15,240 nucleotides of DNA from DATKEU01 sp035544495 (GTDB lineage: Bacteria; Myxococcota_A; Polyangia; Fen-1088), in the NCBI GenBank assembly GCA_035544495.1, contig DATKEU010000262.1, positions 1-15,240 on the forward strand, written 5' to 3'. The notes beneath the pieces were generated by a model that worked only from the letters and a program-made list of their open reading frames with translations, searched no databases and was not told the DNA's origin. The translations under genes and the position numbers were made by a program. Positions 1-7,333 of the stretch are shown here, piece by piece. Within the stretch, counting starts at the first letter, position 1; the number at the start of each line of letters is the position of its first letter.

Positions 1-369
1 CCCGCCCGCGCGCAGCACCGGCACGACGACGACGCTGCCGGCGATCACGGCGGGATCGATCTCATCGACCAGCGCGCTGGCCGCCAGGGCCGCCGTCGCC
101 TCGAAGCCGCGCGTCGCCGCCACCACGGTGACGCGCGGGCCGGCCTTCTGCCCGACCGCCGCCCACGCGGGCACCCCCGCGCGCGCCCGCTTCGCGCGCC
201 CCTCGCCGGCCGCCGCGCCAGCGCCAGCGCCGCCCGCGTCGGGCGCCCCGTTGCTCTCGGCCTTGGGCGGCGCGCCGCCACCGAGCGCGATCTCGATCGC
301 GCGCGCCTCGCCCGGGGCGATGGTCACCCCTCCGATGCGAATTCCCCGGGCAGGCGGTTCGACCAGCAT
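1..369 (-). CDS. Succinylglutamate desuccinylase/aspartoacylase-like protein (3' part missing)
   Basis: Translation from the ATG at 369 stays open to the window edge (123 codons, C-terminus missing). The start of the protein has the GVTIAPGE pattern typical of this M14-like zinc amidohydrolase family, followed by IEIALGGG. An unusual Ala/Gly-rich stretch fills residues about 30-68. After it comes AGPRVTVVAATRGFEA (76-91), which aligns with the family core GPxxxxxAGxHGDE, then a plausible continuation SALVDEIDPAVIAGSVVVVPVLR. Members of the family remove acyl groups from amino acids or similar amides using zinc held by His and Glu of HGxE plus a later His. Here the His is Arg87, while Gly88 and Glu90 remain. 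The later ligand lies outside the window. The gene starts 41 nt after the PilZ gene and may be co-transcribed with it. The family call rests on the N-terminal third only; activity is doubtful. Confidence 0.6.
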   Translation of the reverse strand, partial: MLVEPPARGIRIGGVTIAPGEARAIEIALGGGAPPKAESNGAPDAGGAGAGAAAGEGRAKRARAGVPAWAAVGQKAGPRVTVVAATRGFEATAALAASALVDEIDPAVIAGSVVVVPVLRAGG

Positions 370-410
370 GACGGCGAAGAGTAGCCTTGGGTGTCCTGGT
401 TCGCGACCGG

Positions 411-1304
411 CTATTTGCCGCTTCCGTGCCGGGCGACCTGGGCCTGCAGCCTGGCCAGCGCATCCTTGTCGAGATCGGTCATGCGGATGCCGATGCGCAG
501 CTCTTGTTTGGCGGCCACCTTCCCCTTCGACTTGACCACCGTCTGCCCCTGCTCGTCGACGATCTCGATCTTCAGCGGCGTCCCCAGCGGAATGTCGGTC
601 TCGGTCGGGATGAACATGCCGCCCATCCGCACGTTCAAGAGCGGGTTGTACGTGAAGTAGCTGGCGGTGGCGGGCGACAGCACCACGCGCACCTCGTCCT
701 TGTCGATCTGGATCGGCTTTCCCGCCGCGGCCGCCGGTGCGCCGGCGCCGGCGCCGCCTTTGCCCGCGCCGGCCAGCATGGACACGTTCAGCTGGTTCGG
801 CAGCAGCGTCTTGCCGGTGGCGGGCCGTGAAAAATCGAACGGCACGCTCGGGTGCTTCCCCTCCTCGGCGTTCACCTCGACGATGCGATCGATGAGCTTC
901 CGGCTGTCCGGATCGAGATCGAGGAAGCGCAGCCCCATCCCCTTTTCGCCCGCGGTCACCGCGCGCACCACCAGCGCCGAGCCCTTCAGCATCACGAACC
1001 CGTCGTCCAGGCTGAACTCGAAGTCGATCTTCGTCCCGATGGGCGGCGGCGTCTCGCACGTCAGGAACATCCCCGACGCGCTGACGTTCACCGACTGCGT
1101 CTCGACGAAGTCGATGAAGCTGGGAAACCGGCACAGCACCGGCACCGCCAGCCTGGATCGCGGCGCGCGATCGATGAAGGCGCGCATCTCCGCCGTCGAC
1201 AGCCCGATCCCGGGCGCGCCCGCGACGGCGGCGCGCTCAGCGGCGACGGGGGCGGCCGCGGCCGGTTTCATCGCCGCCGGTTTCTTGGTCGTGTCGTCGG
1301 GCAT
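411..1304 (-). CDS. Tandem PilZ-domain protein
   Basis: This 297-residue protein appears to carry two PilZ-type beta-barrel domains. The first, about residues 45-150, has the conserved NVSASGMF (73-80; the family DxSxxG site with Asn for Asp), preceded by basic RSRLAVPVLCRF, and closes with GMGLRFLDLD. The second, about 205-290, repeats the layout as NVRMGGMF (224-231) and RIGIRMTDLD. Its glycine-loop is less canonical. The two are joined by an Ala/Gly-rich linker, and residues 4-30 are Ala/Pro/Lys-rich. PilZ domains bind cyclic di-GMP in many proteins and control motility, exopolysaccharide or envelope functions. Paralogous PilZ domains of this style are common in myxobacteria. Whether either domain keeps the arginine pair needed for c-di-GMP is not clear from sequence alone. 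The ATG at 1304 is preferred because AAAGG lies 5 nt upstream; longer versions would read through the divergent intergenic region. Confidence 0.85.
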   Translation of the reverse strand: MPDDTTKKPAAMKPAAAAPVAAERAAVAGAPGIGLSTAEMRAFIDRAPRSRLAVPVLCRFPSFIDFVETQSVNVSASGMFLTCETPPPIGTKIDFEFSLDDGFVMLKGSALVVRAVTAGEKGMGLRFLDLDPDSRKLIDRIVEVNAEEGKHPSVPFDFSRPATGKTLLPNQLNVSMLAGAGKGGAGAGAPAAAAGKPIQIDKDEVRVVLSPATASYFTYNPLLNVRMGGMFIPTETDIPLGTPLKIEIVDEQGQTVVKSKGKVAAKQELRIGIRMTDLDKDALARLQAQVARHGSGK

Positions 1305-1315
1305 GCAACCTTTCG

Positions 1316-1321
1316 AGTATA
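1316..1321 (-). promoter_or_regulatory. -10-like TATACT upstream of the PilZ gene
   Basis: On the minus strand TATACT (5 of 6 matches to TATAAT) lies 11 nt before the ATG at 1304. It sits in the 71-nt gap between the divergent PilZ and ParB-like genes. No convincing -35 is seen. Transcription from it would leave a leader of only about 5 nt, which would include little of the AAAGG site, so it may be fortuitous. Confidence 0.3.
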
Positions 1322-1362
1322 CAGCCGACGTCGCGACGACGGCACGGCGGAGCACACTGTGG

Positions 1363-1368
1363 CATTCT
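1363..1368 (+). promoter_or_regulatory. Possible extended -10 (TGG CATTCT) for the ParB-like gene
   Basis: CATTCT preceded by TGG lies 7 nt before the ATG at 1376, and there is no ribosome-binding site. The spacing would put the transcript start at or next to the start codon. The hexamer itself is a poor match (3 of 6), so this rests on the spacing shared with other genes in the window. Confidence 0.2.
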
Positions 1369-1375
1369 GGTTTCG

Positions 1376-2365
1376 ATGCCAGCCAGGAAGACGTCCAGGA
1401 AGCCGAGCGGCACGCCGCGACGCCGGCGCGGCGTGAAGATCCGCCCGACGGAGCTGCGCCCCGCGGACCTGGCGGTGGCCGCCGATGCACTGGACGCGAC
1501 CGTGGCCGCGCTGGCCGACGGCGTGCGCGCCGACGGCGGCGCGGTGCTGGCGACGTACCGCGAGCCGCTGGGCGGCCACACGCTGCTGCTGGCCGCGCTG
1601 CCCATCGAGGCTGTCGTGCCGACGCCGTTCCAGCGTGACATCTCCGACGCCCACGTGCGCCGCCTGACGCACGCCCTCGACAAGACGAAGCGCTTCCTCG
1701 ATCCCATCATCGCCGTGCGCGAGAAGACCGACGGCGGCGCCTACTGGACGCCCAACGGCTATCACCGCCTGACCGCGATGAAGGAGCTGGGGGCGAAGAC
1801 CATCCTCGCCCTGCTGGTGCCGGAGCGCGCGGTGGCCTTCCAGATCCTGGCGCTGAACATCGAGAAGGCCCACAACCTGCGCGAAAAAGCGATCAGCGTG
1901 CGCCGCATGTACGTCGACCTGGCGGCCGCGACCAAGAGCACCGAGGAAGAGCTGGCGCTGGAGTTCGAGGAGCCGGCGCTGGTGACGCTGGGGTTCGCGT
2001 ATGAAAACCGGGGCCGCCTCTCGGGCGGCGTCTATCACCCGATCCTGCGCAAGGTCGACGCCTGGATCAAAGGCCCGATGTCGGGCGCGATCGAGGAGCG
2101 GCGCGCGCGCGCCGCCCTGCTGCTGGACTTCGACGAGGCCGTCAGCGCCGTCGTCGACGCCCTGAAGAAGCGCGGCATGCAAAGCCCGTATCTGCGCAAC
2201 TTCGTCGTCGCACGCGTCAACCCGCTGCGCTTCATCAAGGGCGATCCGCCGCCCGTCTCCGAACTGCTGGCGACGATGACCAAGCGGGCCCGCGGCATGA
2301 ACGTCGAGAAGATCAACCCCGGCGACATCGCCCGCAGCGGCGGCCCGCCCGAGGCCAGCGAATGA
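1376..2365 (+). CDS. Stand-alone ParB/sulfiredoxin-fold protein
   Basis: This 329-residue protein opens with a very basic tail (MPARKTSRKPSG, then RRRRG). A ParB/Srx-like domain spans about residues 75-150: LPIEAVVPTPFQRDISDAHV, a basic helix, PIIAVRE, and NGYHRLTAMKELG (127-139), which corresponds to the GxRR nucleotide-contact motif of ParB-type domains. The remaining 180 residues are largely helical, charged and unfamiliar to me; I see no clear helix-turn-helix. True ParB proteins load onto parS and work with ParA, but no ParA or parS-like site is in the window. The ParB fold is also used by sulfiredoxin, SbnI/SerK serine kinases and DNA-binding regulators. The stop overlaps the start of the HAD gene by ATGA, so the two are probably translationally coupled. 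No Shine-Dalgarno precedes the ATG. Domain call firm, role unknown. Confidence 0.8.
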   Translation: MPARKTSRKPSGTPRRRRGVKIRPTELRPADLAVAADALDATVAALADGVRADGGAVLATYREPLGGHTLLLAALPIEAVVPTPFQRDISDAHVRRLTHALDKTKRFLDPIIAVREKTDGGAYWTPNGYHRLTAMKELGAKTILALLVPERAVAFQILALNIEKAHNLREKAISVRRMYVDLAAATKSTEEELALEFEEPALVTLGFAYENRGRLSGGVYHPILRKVDAWIKGPMSGAIEERRARAALLLDFDEAVSAVVDALKKRGMQSPYLRNFVVARVNPLRFIKGDPPPVSELLATMTKRARGMNVEKINPGDIARSGGPPEASE

Positions 2366-2949
2366 ACCGGCCGCCGCGCGCGGTGATCTTCGATCTCGAC
2401 GGAACGCTGACCGAGCCGCTGCTGGACTTCGATGCCATGCGCGCCGAGATCGGTCTTGCGCCCGGCCTGCCCATCCTCGAGCAACTGGATGGCGGCGACC
2501 CCGCGCTGCGCGCCCGGGCCGAGGAGGTGCTGCGCCGCCACGAACGCGCCGCCATCGCGCGCGCCACGCTGGCCGAGGGCTGCCTGGAATTGCTGGCGCA
2601 CCTGGCGGCGCGTGCGATCCCTTCGGCGATCCTGACCCGCAACGTGCGCGAGGTGGTCCAGACGTTCCAGGACAAGTTCGACCTGCGCTTCGCCGCCGTC
2701 TACACGCGCGAGGACGGCCCGCCCAAGCCGTCGCCCGCCGGCGCGCTGGCGCTGTGCGCGGCGATGGGGGCGGCGCCCGCCGACACGCTGGCCGTCGGCG
2801 ATTACAAGTTCGACATCCTGGCCGGGCGCCGCGCCGGCTGCGCGACGGCGCTGGTGGCGCGCCGGCCGCCCGCCGATCTCGCCGACTGGGGGCCGCCCGA
2901 TCTGGTGGTGCCCACGCTGCGCGAGCTGCTGCCGTTGTTTTCAGGCTAG
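2362..2949 (+). CDS. HAD-superfamily phosphatase (phosphoglycolate phosphatase/beta-PGM-like)
   Basis: The 195-residue protein has all four HAD motifs. Motif I is FDLDGTLT (10-17) with nucleophile Asp11 and acid/base Asp13. Motif II is the Thr of ILTRN (Thr92). Lys122 lies in PPKPSP (motif III), and GDYKFD provides Asp147 and Asp151 (motif IV). The segment between motifs I and II, about residues 22-80, is helical and matches a small C1-type cap, as in phosphoglycolate phosphatase and beta-phosphoglucomutase-like enzymes. It is expected to be a cytoplasmic, Mg-dependent phosphomonoesterase; the substrate cannot be told from sequence. The start overlaps the stop of the ParB-like gene (ATGA), indicating coupled translation and perhaps a shared pathway. 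The length is near the lower end for the family, but the protein is complete. Confidence 0.9.
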   Translation: MNRPPRAVIFDLDGTLTEPLLDFDAMRAEIGLAPGLPILEQLDGGDPALRARAEEVLRRHERAAIARATLAEGCLELLAHLAARAIPSAILTRNVREVVQTFQDKFDLRFAAVYTREDGPPKPSPAGALALCAAMGAAPADTLAVGDYKFDILAGRRAGCATALVARRPPADLADWGPPDLVVPTLRELLPLFSG

Positions 2950-2960
2950 GGCGCCCGTGC

Positions 2961-2966
2961 TACACC
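2961..2966 (+). promoter_or_regulatory. Possible extended -10 (TGC TACACC) for the FKBP lipoprotein gene
   Basis: TGCTACACC lies in the 24-nt gap between the HAD stop and the FKBP start, ending 7 nt before the ATG at 2974. The gap holds no Shine-Dalgarno, so the gene may have its own leaderless promoter in addition to read-through from upstream. The match to TATAAT is only moderate. Confidence 0.25.
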
Positions 2967-2973
2967 CACGCCC

Positions 2974-3870
<897 letters not shown>

Positions 3871-3886
3871 CTCAAGCTATGGGTGC

Positions 3887-4747
3887 ATGAGCGCCGCCGA
3901 TCGTGGCCTGCCGGTGTGGAGCCCGCGCGCGGCCCGCGTGGTCGAGCGCGAGGTCCACCGGCGCCAGGTCGGCGGTCCGGCTTCCGCCGCCGCCCCCGTC
4001 GTCGACCAGATCGTCGTCGAGGAGCCGCTGGAGATCCGCATCGGCGGCGACAGTCTGGTCGTCACGATGCGCACGCCCGGCGACGATCTGGATCTCGCCG
4101 CCGGTTTCCTGTTCACGGAAGGCGTCATCGCCACGCCCGACGACGTCGCCACCATCGCCCACACCGCGGACGACGGACCCGACGCTGGCAACATCGTGGT
4201 GGTCACGCCGCGCGCCGACCGCCCGCTGCGCGTCGCCGACGCCCGTCGCATCATCCGCGCCACCGCCGCCTGCGGGCTGTGCGGCAAGGAGAACATCGCC
4301 GCCGTCCGGCGCCGCATCGCGCGCCTGACCAGCGACGCGCGCGTCTCCCTGCGGACGCTGGCGACGCTGCCGGACGCCGTGCGCGCCGCGCAGCCGGTCT
4401 TCGACGCGACCGGCGGCCTGCACGCCGTCGGTCTTTTTCAGCTCGACGGCACGTTGATCGTCGCCAAGGAAGACGTCGGCCGCCACAACGCGGTCGACAA
4501 GGTGCTGGGGCACCAGCTGCTTCAGGGTCGCCGCCAATTCGCCGATACAATGATGATGGTATCGGGGCGCGCCGGCTTCGAGATCGTGCAGAAGGCGGCG
4601 GTGGCCGGCGTTCCCATCGTGGGCGCCGTCTCCGCCCCGTCGTCGCTGGCGGTGGATCTGGCGCGCGACGTGGGGATGACGCTGGTCGGCTTCGTGCGCG
4701 GCGCCTCGGCCAACGTCTACAGCCACGCCTTTCGTGTGGGCGCCTAA
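3887..4747 (+). CDS. fdhD: FdhD, sulfurtransferase for formate dehydrogenase maturation
   Basis: A 286-residue protein matching FdhD throughout. Landmarks are EEPLEIRIGG, RTPGDDLDLAAGFLFTEGVI, ACGLCGKENI with the paired cysteines Cys129 and Cys132 (equivalent to E. coli Cys121/Cys124), FDATGGLHAVGLF, VAKEDVGRHNAVDKVLG, and SGRAGFEIVQKA. FdhD takes sulfur from the cysteine desulfurase IscS and passes it to the molybdenum bis-MGD cofactor so that formate dehydrogenase becomes active; it acts in the cytoplasm. No formate dehydrogenase or molybdopterin gene lies in the window, so its target enzyme must be encoded elsewhere. The ATG at 3887 is only 16 nt after the FKBP gene, with no good ribosome-binding site. 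An upstream frame through the same DNA is a shadow. Family assignment is firm. Confidence 0.96.
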   Translation: MSAADRGLPVWSPRAARVVEREVHRRQVGGPASAAAPVVDQIVVEEPLEIRIGGDSLVVTMRTPGDDLDLAAGFLFTEGVIATPDDVATIAHTADDGPDAGNIVVVTPRADRPLRVADARRIIRATAACGLCGKENIAAVRRRIARLTSDARVSLRTLATLPDAVRAAQPVFDATGGLHAVGLFQLDGTLIVAKEDVGRHNAVDKVLGHQLLQGRRQFADTMMMVSGRAGFEIVQKAAVAGVPIVGAVSAPSSLAVDLARDVGMTLVGFVRGASANVYSHAFRVGA

Positions 4748-4779
4748 CCGACCTGCACCGCGGCGGTTCGCGAGCTTGG

Positions 4780-4805
4780 CCGGCGACGACGCCGCTCGTC
4801 GGCGG
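4780..4805 (+). other. Stem-loop downstream of fdhD
   Basis: CCGGCGACGA and TCGTCGGCGG pair at nine of ten positions around a 6-nt loop, starting 32 nt after the fdhD stop. No T-run follows, so it is not a classical intrinsic terminator. It could protect the 3' end of the operon message or act with Rho. Confidence 0.35.
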
Positions 4806-4834
4806 ATTCGGACTGGCGACGACGATTTCGCAGA

Positions 4835-4840
4835 TTAAAA
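4835..4840 (+). promoter_or_regulatory. AT-rich -10-like element before the HExxE lipoprotein gene
   Basis: GATTAAAATC is the only AT-rich patch in this gap. TTAAAA ends 8 nt before the GTG at 4849. The intervening CAAGAGC is a weak ribosome-binding site at best. A start of transcription close to the GTG is plausible. Confidence 0.3.
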
Positions 4841-4848
4841 TCAAGAGC

Positions 4849-6186
4849 GTGTTTCGCCGTCGCGCTGCCCGCAGTTTGGTCGCCCTCGCGCTCGTCTTCG
4901 GCTCCGTGATCGCCGGCTGTGGCGGTGGCGGTACCAGCCCGCCCACCTCCGGGAGCCCCAGCGGCTCGGGCAGTCCGGCCGGCTCGGGAAATCCCTCCGG
5001 TTCGGGCAGTCCGTCGGGCACCGGTAACCCGTCCGGCTCAGGTAATCCGTCCACACAGACGGGCGAGCCGATGTTCGATCTCCCCAGCGCCGTCTCCCTG
5101 GGCGGAGCGGTGCTCTCGTCGCCGCGCGTGCAACCGATCTTCTTCCCCGGTTTTCCCTATGCCGCCGACATCGATCGCTTCGTGACGGCGCTGTCGAACA
5201 GCTCCTACTGGACCGCGATCGCCTCCGAATACGGTGTCGGCGCGATCAGCCCGCTGGCAGGCTTCGTCTCGACCGCCATGCTCCCGGCCAGCGCGGCGAT
5301 CAGCGACGTGCAGACTGCGCTTGGCGAAGCGTTGCAGGCGATGGGCGCGGCGAACCCGCCGCTGCCCGTCCGCAGCGACACCATCTACGCGCTGTTCTTC
5401 GATCCGCAGACGACGCTGTCGTTCATGGGGACCACGCTCTGCGGCGCCGGGCAGCCATCGGGCTTTCACGACGAATGGCTCTTCGGTAACACGCCGCTGC
5501 CGGTGGTGGTGATCCCGACCTGCGCCACGTCCGACGCCGACACCAACCTGAGGGGCGTCGAGGCTCTCACGCCCTCGTTCAGCCACGAGCTGCTGGAAGC
5601 GGCGACGGACCCTTACGTGCGCAGCGCGCCTGCCTTCGTCACGATCGATTCCCGACACTCGTTGTGGGCCGAGGCGCTCAACGGTGGCGAGCTGGCCGAC
5701 CTGTGCGAAAACGAGGTGCCGAGCCTGGTCGTCCCCGGCGACATCGGCTATCCCGTGCAGCGAACCTGGTCGAACGCGGGCGCGAGCGCGGGCACCGGCC
5801 CCTGCGTCCCGGTGCCCGCCGGCGAGATCTATTTCAACGGCCAGGCCAACCTTCCCGATCAGGCGCAGCTGGACATCGGCACCGGCACCGCCGTGACAGT
5901 CCCCACTCTCAACGCCGCCGTCGGACAGGCTGTCTCCGCACAGGTCTCCCTGCGCGGCGTCCACAACGCCACGGCGTCGGTGGGCGTGCTGGCGATCGAG
6001 ATCGACAACGCCGGCGCCGTTCCCTCCACCCACGCCAAACCGGTGGCCGCCATGCTGGGCCAGAATGTGGCGGTTCCCGTCAGTCAAACCGCGACGGGAA
6101 AGTCCGGCGTCACGCCCTTGCTGATCGTCGCCGGTTCGAACAGCGCGTTGCACTTCTGGGTCGGCGGCATCAACAGAACGCCGTGA
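4849..6186 (+). CDS. Lipoprotein with HExxE / EXORDIUM (PHI-1)-like motif, function unknown
   Basis: A GTG start at 4849 gives 445 residues. It is chosen because MFRRRAARSLVALALVFG is a classic n- and h-region followed by the lipobox IAGC (Cys24); upstream codons lie inside the shadow of fdhD. Residues 35-68 are a hexapeptide tether, G(S/N)P(S/A)G(S/T) repeated about six times. The folded part contains PIFFPGFPY, SNSSYWTAIASEYGVG, PVVVIPTCAT, then SFSHELLEAATDP (His246, Glu247, Glu250) and GGELADLCENE (Glu281 to Glu289). The spacing and wording of these last two resemble the HELAE...TNP...EIADLC signature I recall from plant EXORDIUM/PHI-1 proteins and their bacterial relatives. Those have no proven enzyme activity, although HExxE suggests metal binding. 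A C-terminal beta-rich module follows (about 330-445). Surface or periplasmic anchoring is expected. Confidence 0.75.
   Translation: MFRRRAARSLVALALVFGSVIAGCGGGGTSPPTSGSPSGSGSPAGSGNPSGSGSPSGTGNPSGSGNPSTQTGEPMFDLPSAVSLGGAVLSSPRVQPIFFPGFPYAADIDRFVTALSNSSYWTAIASEYGVGAISPLAGFVSTAMLPASAAISDVQTALGEALQAMGAANPPLPVRSDTIYALFFDPQTTLSFMGTTLCGAGQPSGFHDEWLFGNTPLPVVVIPTCATSDADTNLRGVEALTPSFSHELLEAATDPYVRSAPAFVTIDSRHSLWAEALNGGELADLCENEVPSLVVPGDIGYPVQRTWSNAGASAGTGPCVPVPAGEIYFNGQANLPDQAQLDIGTGTAVTVPTLNAAVGQAVSAQVSLRGVHNATASVGVLAIEIDNAGAVPSTHAKPVAAMLGQNVAVPVSQTATGKSGVTPLLIVAGSNSALHFWVGGINRTP
4951..5052 (+). repeat. In-gene hexapeptide-coding tandem repeat
   Basis: About six degenerate 18-nt units encode G(S/N)P(S/A)G(S/T) in the tether behind the lipid anchor. 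The amino acids are conserved while third positions vary (for example GGC AGT CCG versus GGT AAC CCG). This points to selection on the peptide rather than recent slippage. Confidence 0.8.
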
Positions 6187-6277
6187 CGGCGTCTCGGCAG
6201 GACCGGTCCGATCGTTATCGTCGACGGAAAATCAGCGGCGTCGGGTGATCTCGCGCTTCTGATACGCAGGTCCTTGG

Positions 6278-6283
6278 TCTAAT
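6278..6283 (+). promoter_or_regulatory. -10-like TCTAAT before the esterase gene
   Basis: TCTAAT matches TATAAT at 5 of 6 positions and ends 9 nt before the ATG at 6293. There is no Shine-Dalgarno between them. No clear -35 is seen 16-18 nt further up. It would yield a leader of about three bases or none. Confidence 0.4.
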
Positions 6284-6292
6284 GTTTCGGAC

Positions 6293-7315
6293 ATGAATGG
6301 CGGGCGGTTCCCGGCAATTTTCGGGACTCTCTCCGCGGCGCTGGCGATCGCGCTGACAATCGCCGGCTGCGTGTCCAGCAGTGCCGGCGGCGGCACCGGT
6401 GGCGCAGGCGGCGGTGGTGGCGGTGGTGCAATGGATGCCCCGCGCGACGGGGTGGCATCGGGCGGCGCGACGGGCGAGGCCGCCGGCACCGGCACCGGAG
6501 GCGCAGCGGTCATTGACGCCGGCATGGGCGGCAGCGCTGACGCCGACGCGGATCTCGCCGTCGACGCGCGCGCGCCGAGCGACAGCGCCGACGCCACCGC
6601 CGACGCCACCGGCCTGGCGCAGGGCCGCCACACGGCGCGACCGCTGGGGACGATGCCGGGCGCGAAGATTGGCTACTGGGAGTACCTGCCCCGCGGCTAC
6701 GGCGACGGCACCAAGCGACCCTTGCTGGTCTTCTGGCACGGCAGCGGCGAGGAGGGAACGGGCAGCGCCGCCGACCTGATGCGGATTCTCGCGAACGGGC
6801 CGCCCAAGCTGATCGCCGCCAATCAATGGCCGGCAGACCGGCCGTTCATCGTGCTGTCGCCGCAGCACAATCAGGACTGCTTCACGCTCGGCGAGCTGCA
6901 ACGCGATTTCCTGAACTTCGCGATGAGCGCGTACGACGTGGATCTCACGCGCGTCTACCAGACCGGTCTCAGCTGCGGGGCGGTCGCGATCACCGATTAC
7001 ATCGCGCGCATCGGCACCGCGCCGATGGCGGCGGCGGTGCTGATCTCGGGCATCATCACGCCGGCCTGGACGGCGCGGGGCTGCAGCATGGCCAGCGACC
7101 TGGCGCTGTGGGTGTTTCACAACAACGGCGACCCGATCGCCCCGCCCGAGGGCGACGCCACCAACATGCCCAAGCTGATCGCTTGCCCGCAACCGCCGCG
7201 CAAGGACGTTCGTTACACCGTGTACACCAGCATGGAGCACGACGCCTGGACGCGGACTTACGATCTCTCGTCCGGCAACGACATCTACGCCTGGCTGCTC
7301 GCGCAGCACAGGTGA
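6293..7315 (+). CDS. Lipoprotein alpha/beta-hydrolase (PHB depolymerase/esterase-like)
   Basis: A 340-residue protein. Residues 1-25 form a signal peptide with the strong lipobox IAGC (Cys26). Residues about 27-110 are a Gly/Ala/Asp-rich linker. The hydrolase domain starts near residue 120 with GYWEYLPRGYG, then PLLVFWHGSGEEG (oxyanion-side HGSG), SPQHNQDCF, and the nucleophile elbow TGLSCGA with Ser227. Asp280 in HNNGDP and His316 in MEHDAW are at the expected places for the other triad members. The layout resembles the single-domain esterases grouped with polyhydroxybutyrate depolymerases, feruloyl esterases and predicted peptidases. The natural substrate, a polymer ester or peptide, cannot be told. 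It probably sits on the envelope surface. It converges with the metzincin-like gene, whose stop is only 18 nt away. Confidence 0.87.
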   Translation: MNGGRFPAIFGTLSAALAIALTIAGCVSSSAGGGTGGAGGGGGGGAMDAPRDGVASGGATGEAAGTGTGGAAVIDAGMGGSADADADLAVDARAPSDSADATADATGLAQGRHTARPLGTMPGAKIGYWEYLPRGYGDGTKRPLLVFWHGSGEEGTGSAADLMRILANGPPKLIAANQWPADRPFIVLSPQHNQDCFTLGELQRDFLNFAMSAYDVDLTRVYQTGLSCGAVAITDYIARIGTAPMAAAVLISGIITPAWTARGCSMASDLALWVFHNNGDPIAPPEGDATNMPKLIACPQPPRKDVRYTVYTSMEHDAWTRTYDLSSGNDIYAWLLAQHR

Positions 7316-7333
7316 CCGCGCCGGCGCGAGCGC

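Noticed and set aside
3883..4848. Possible upstream extension of the HExxE lipoprotein gene through the fdhD region
   Set aside because: This part reads as Arg/Gly/Pro-rich noise out of frame with FdhD. The signal peptide beginning at the GTG at 4849 marks the true start.
4842..4856. CAAGAGCGTGTTTCG at 4842 and CAAGAGCGTTTTTCG at 9222 (14 of 15 identical), near two lipoprotein starts
   Set aside because: The orientation relative to the genes differs. A few 14-of-15 matches are expected by chance in a window of this size.
7316..7333. GC-rich imperfect palindrome around GAGCGCTC between the convergent esterase and metzincin-like genes
   Set aside because: The stem is short and interrupted and there is no T-run in either direction. 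Such palindromes are frequent in DNA of this composition.
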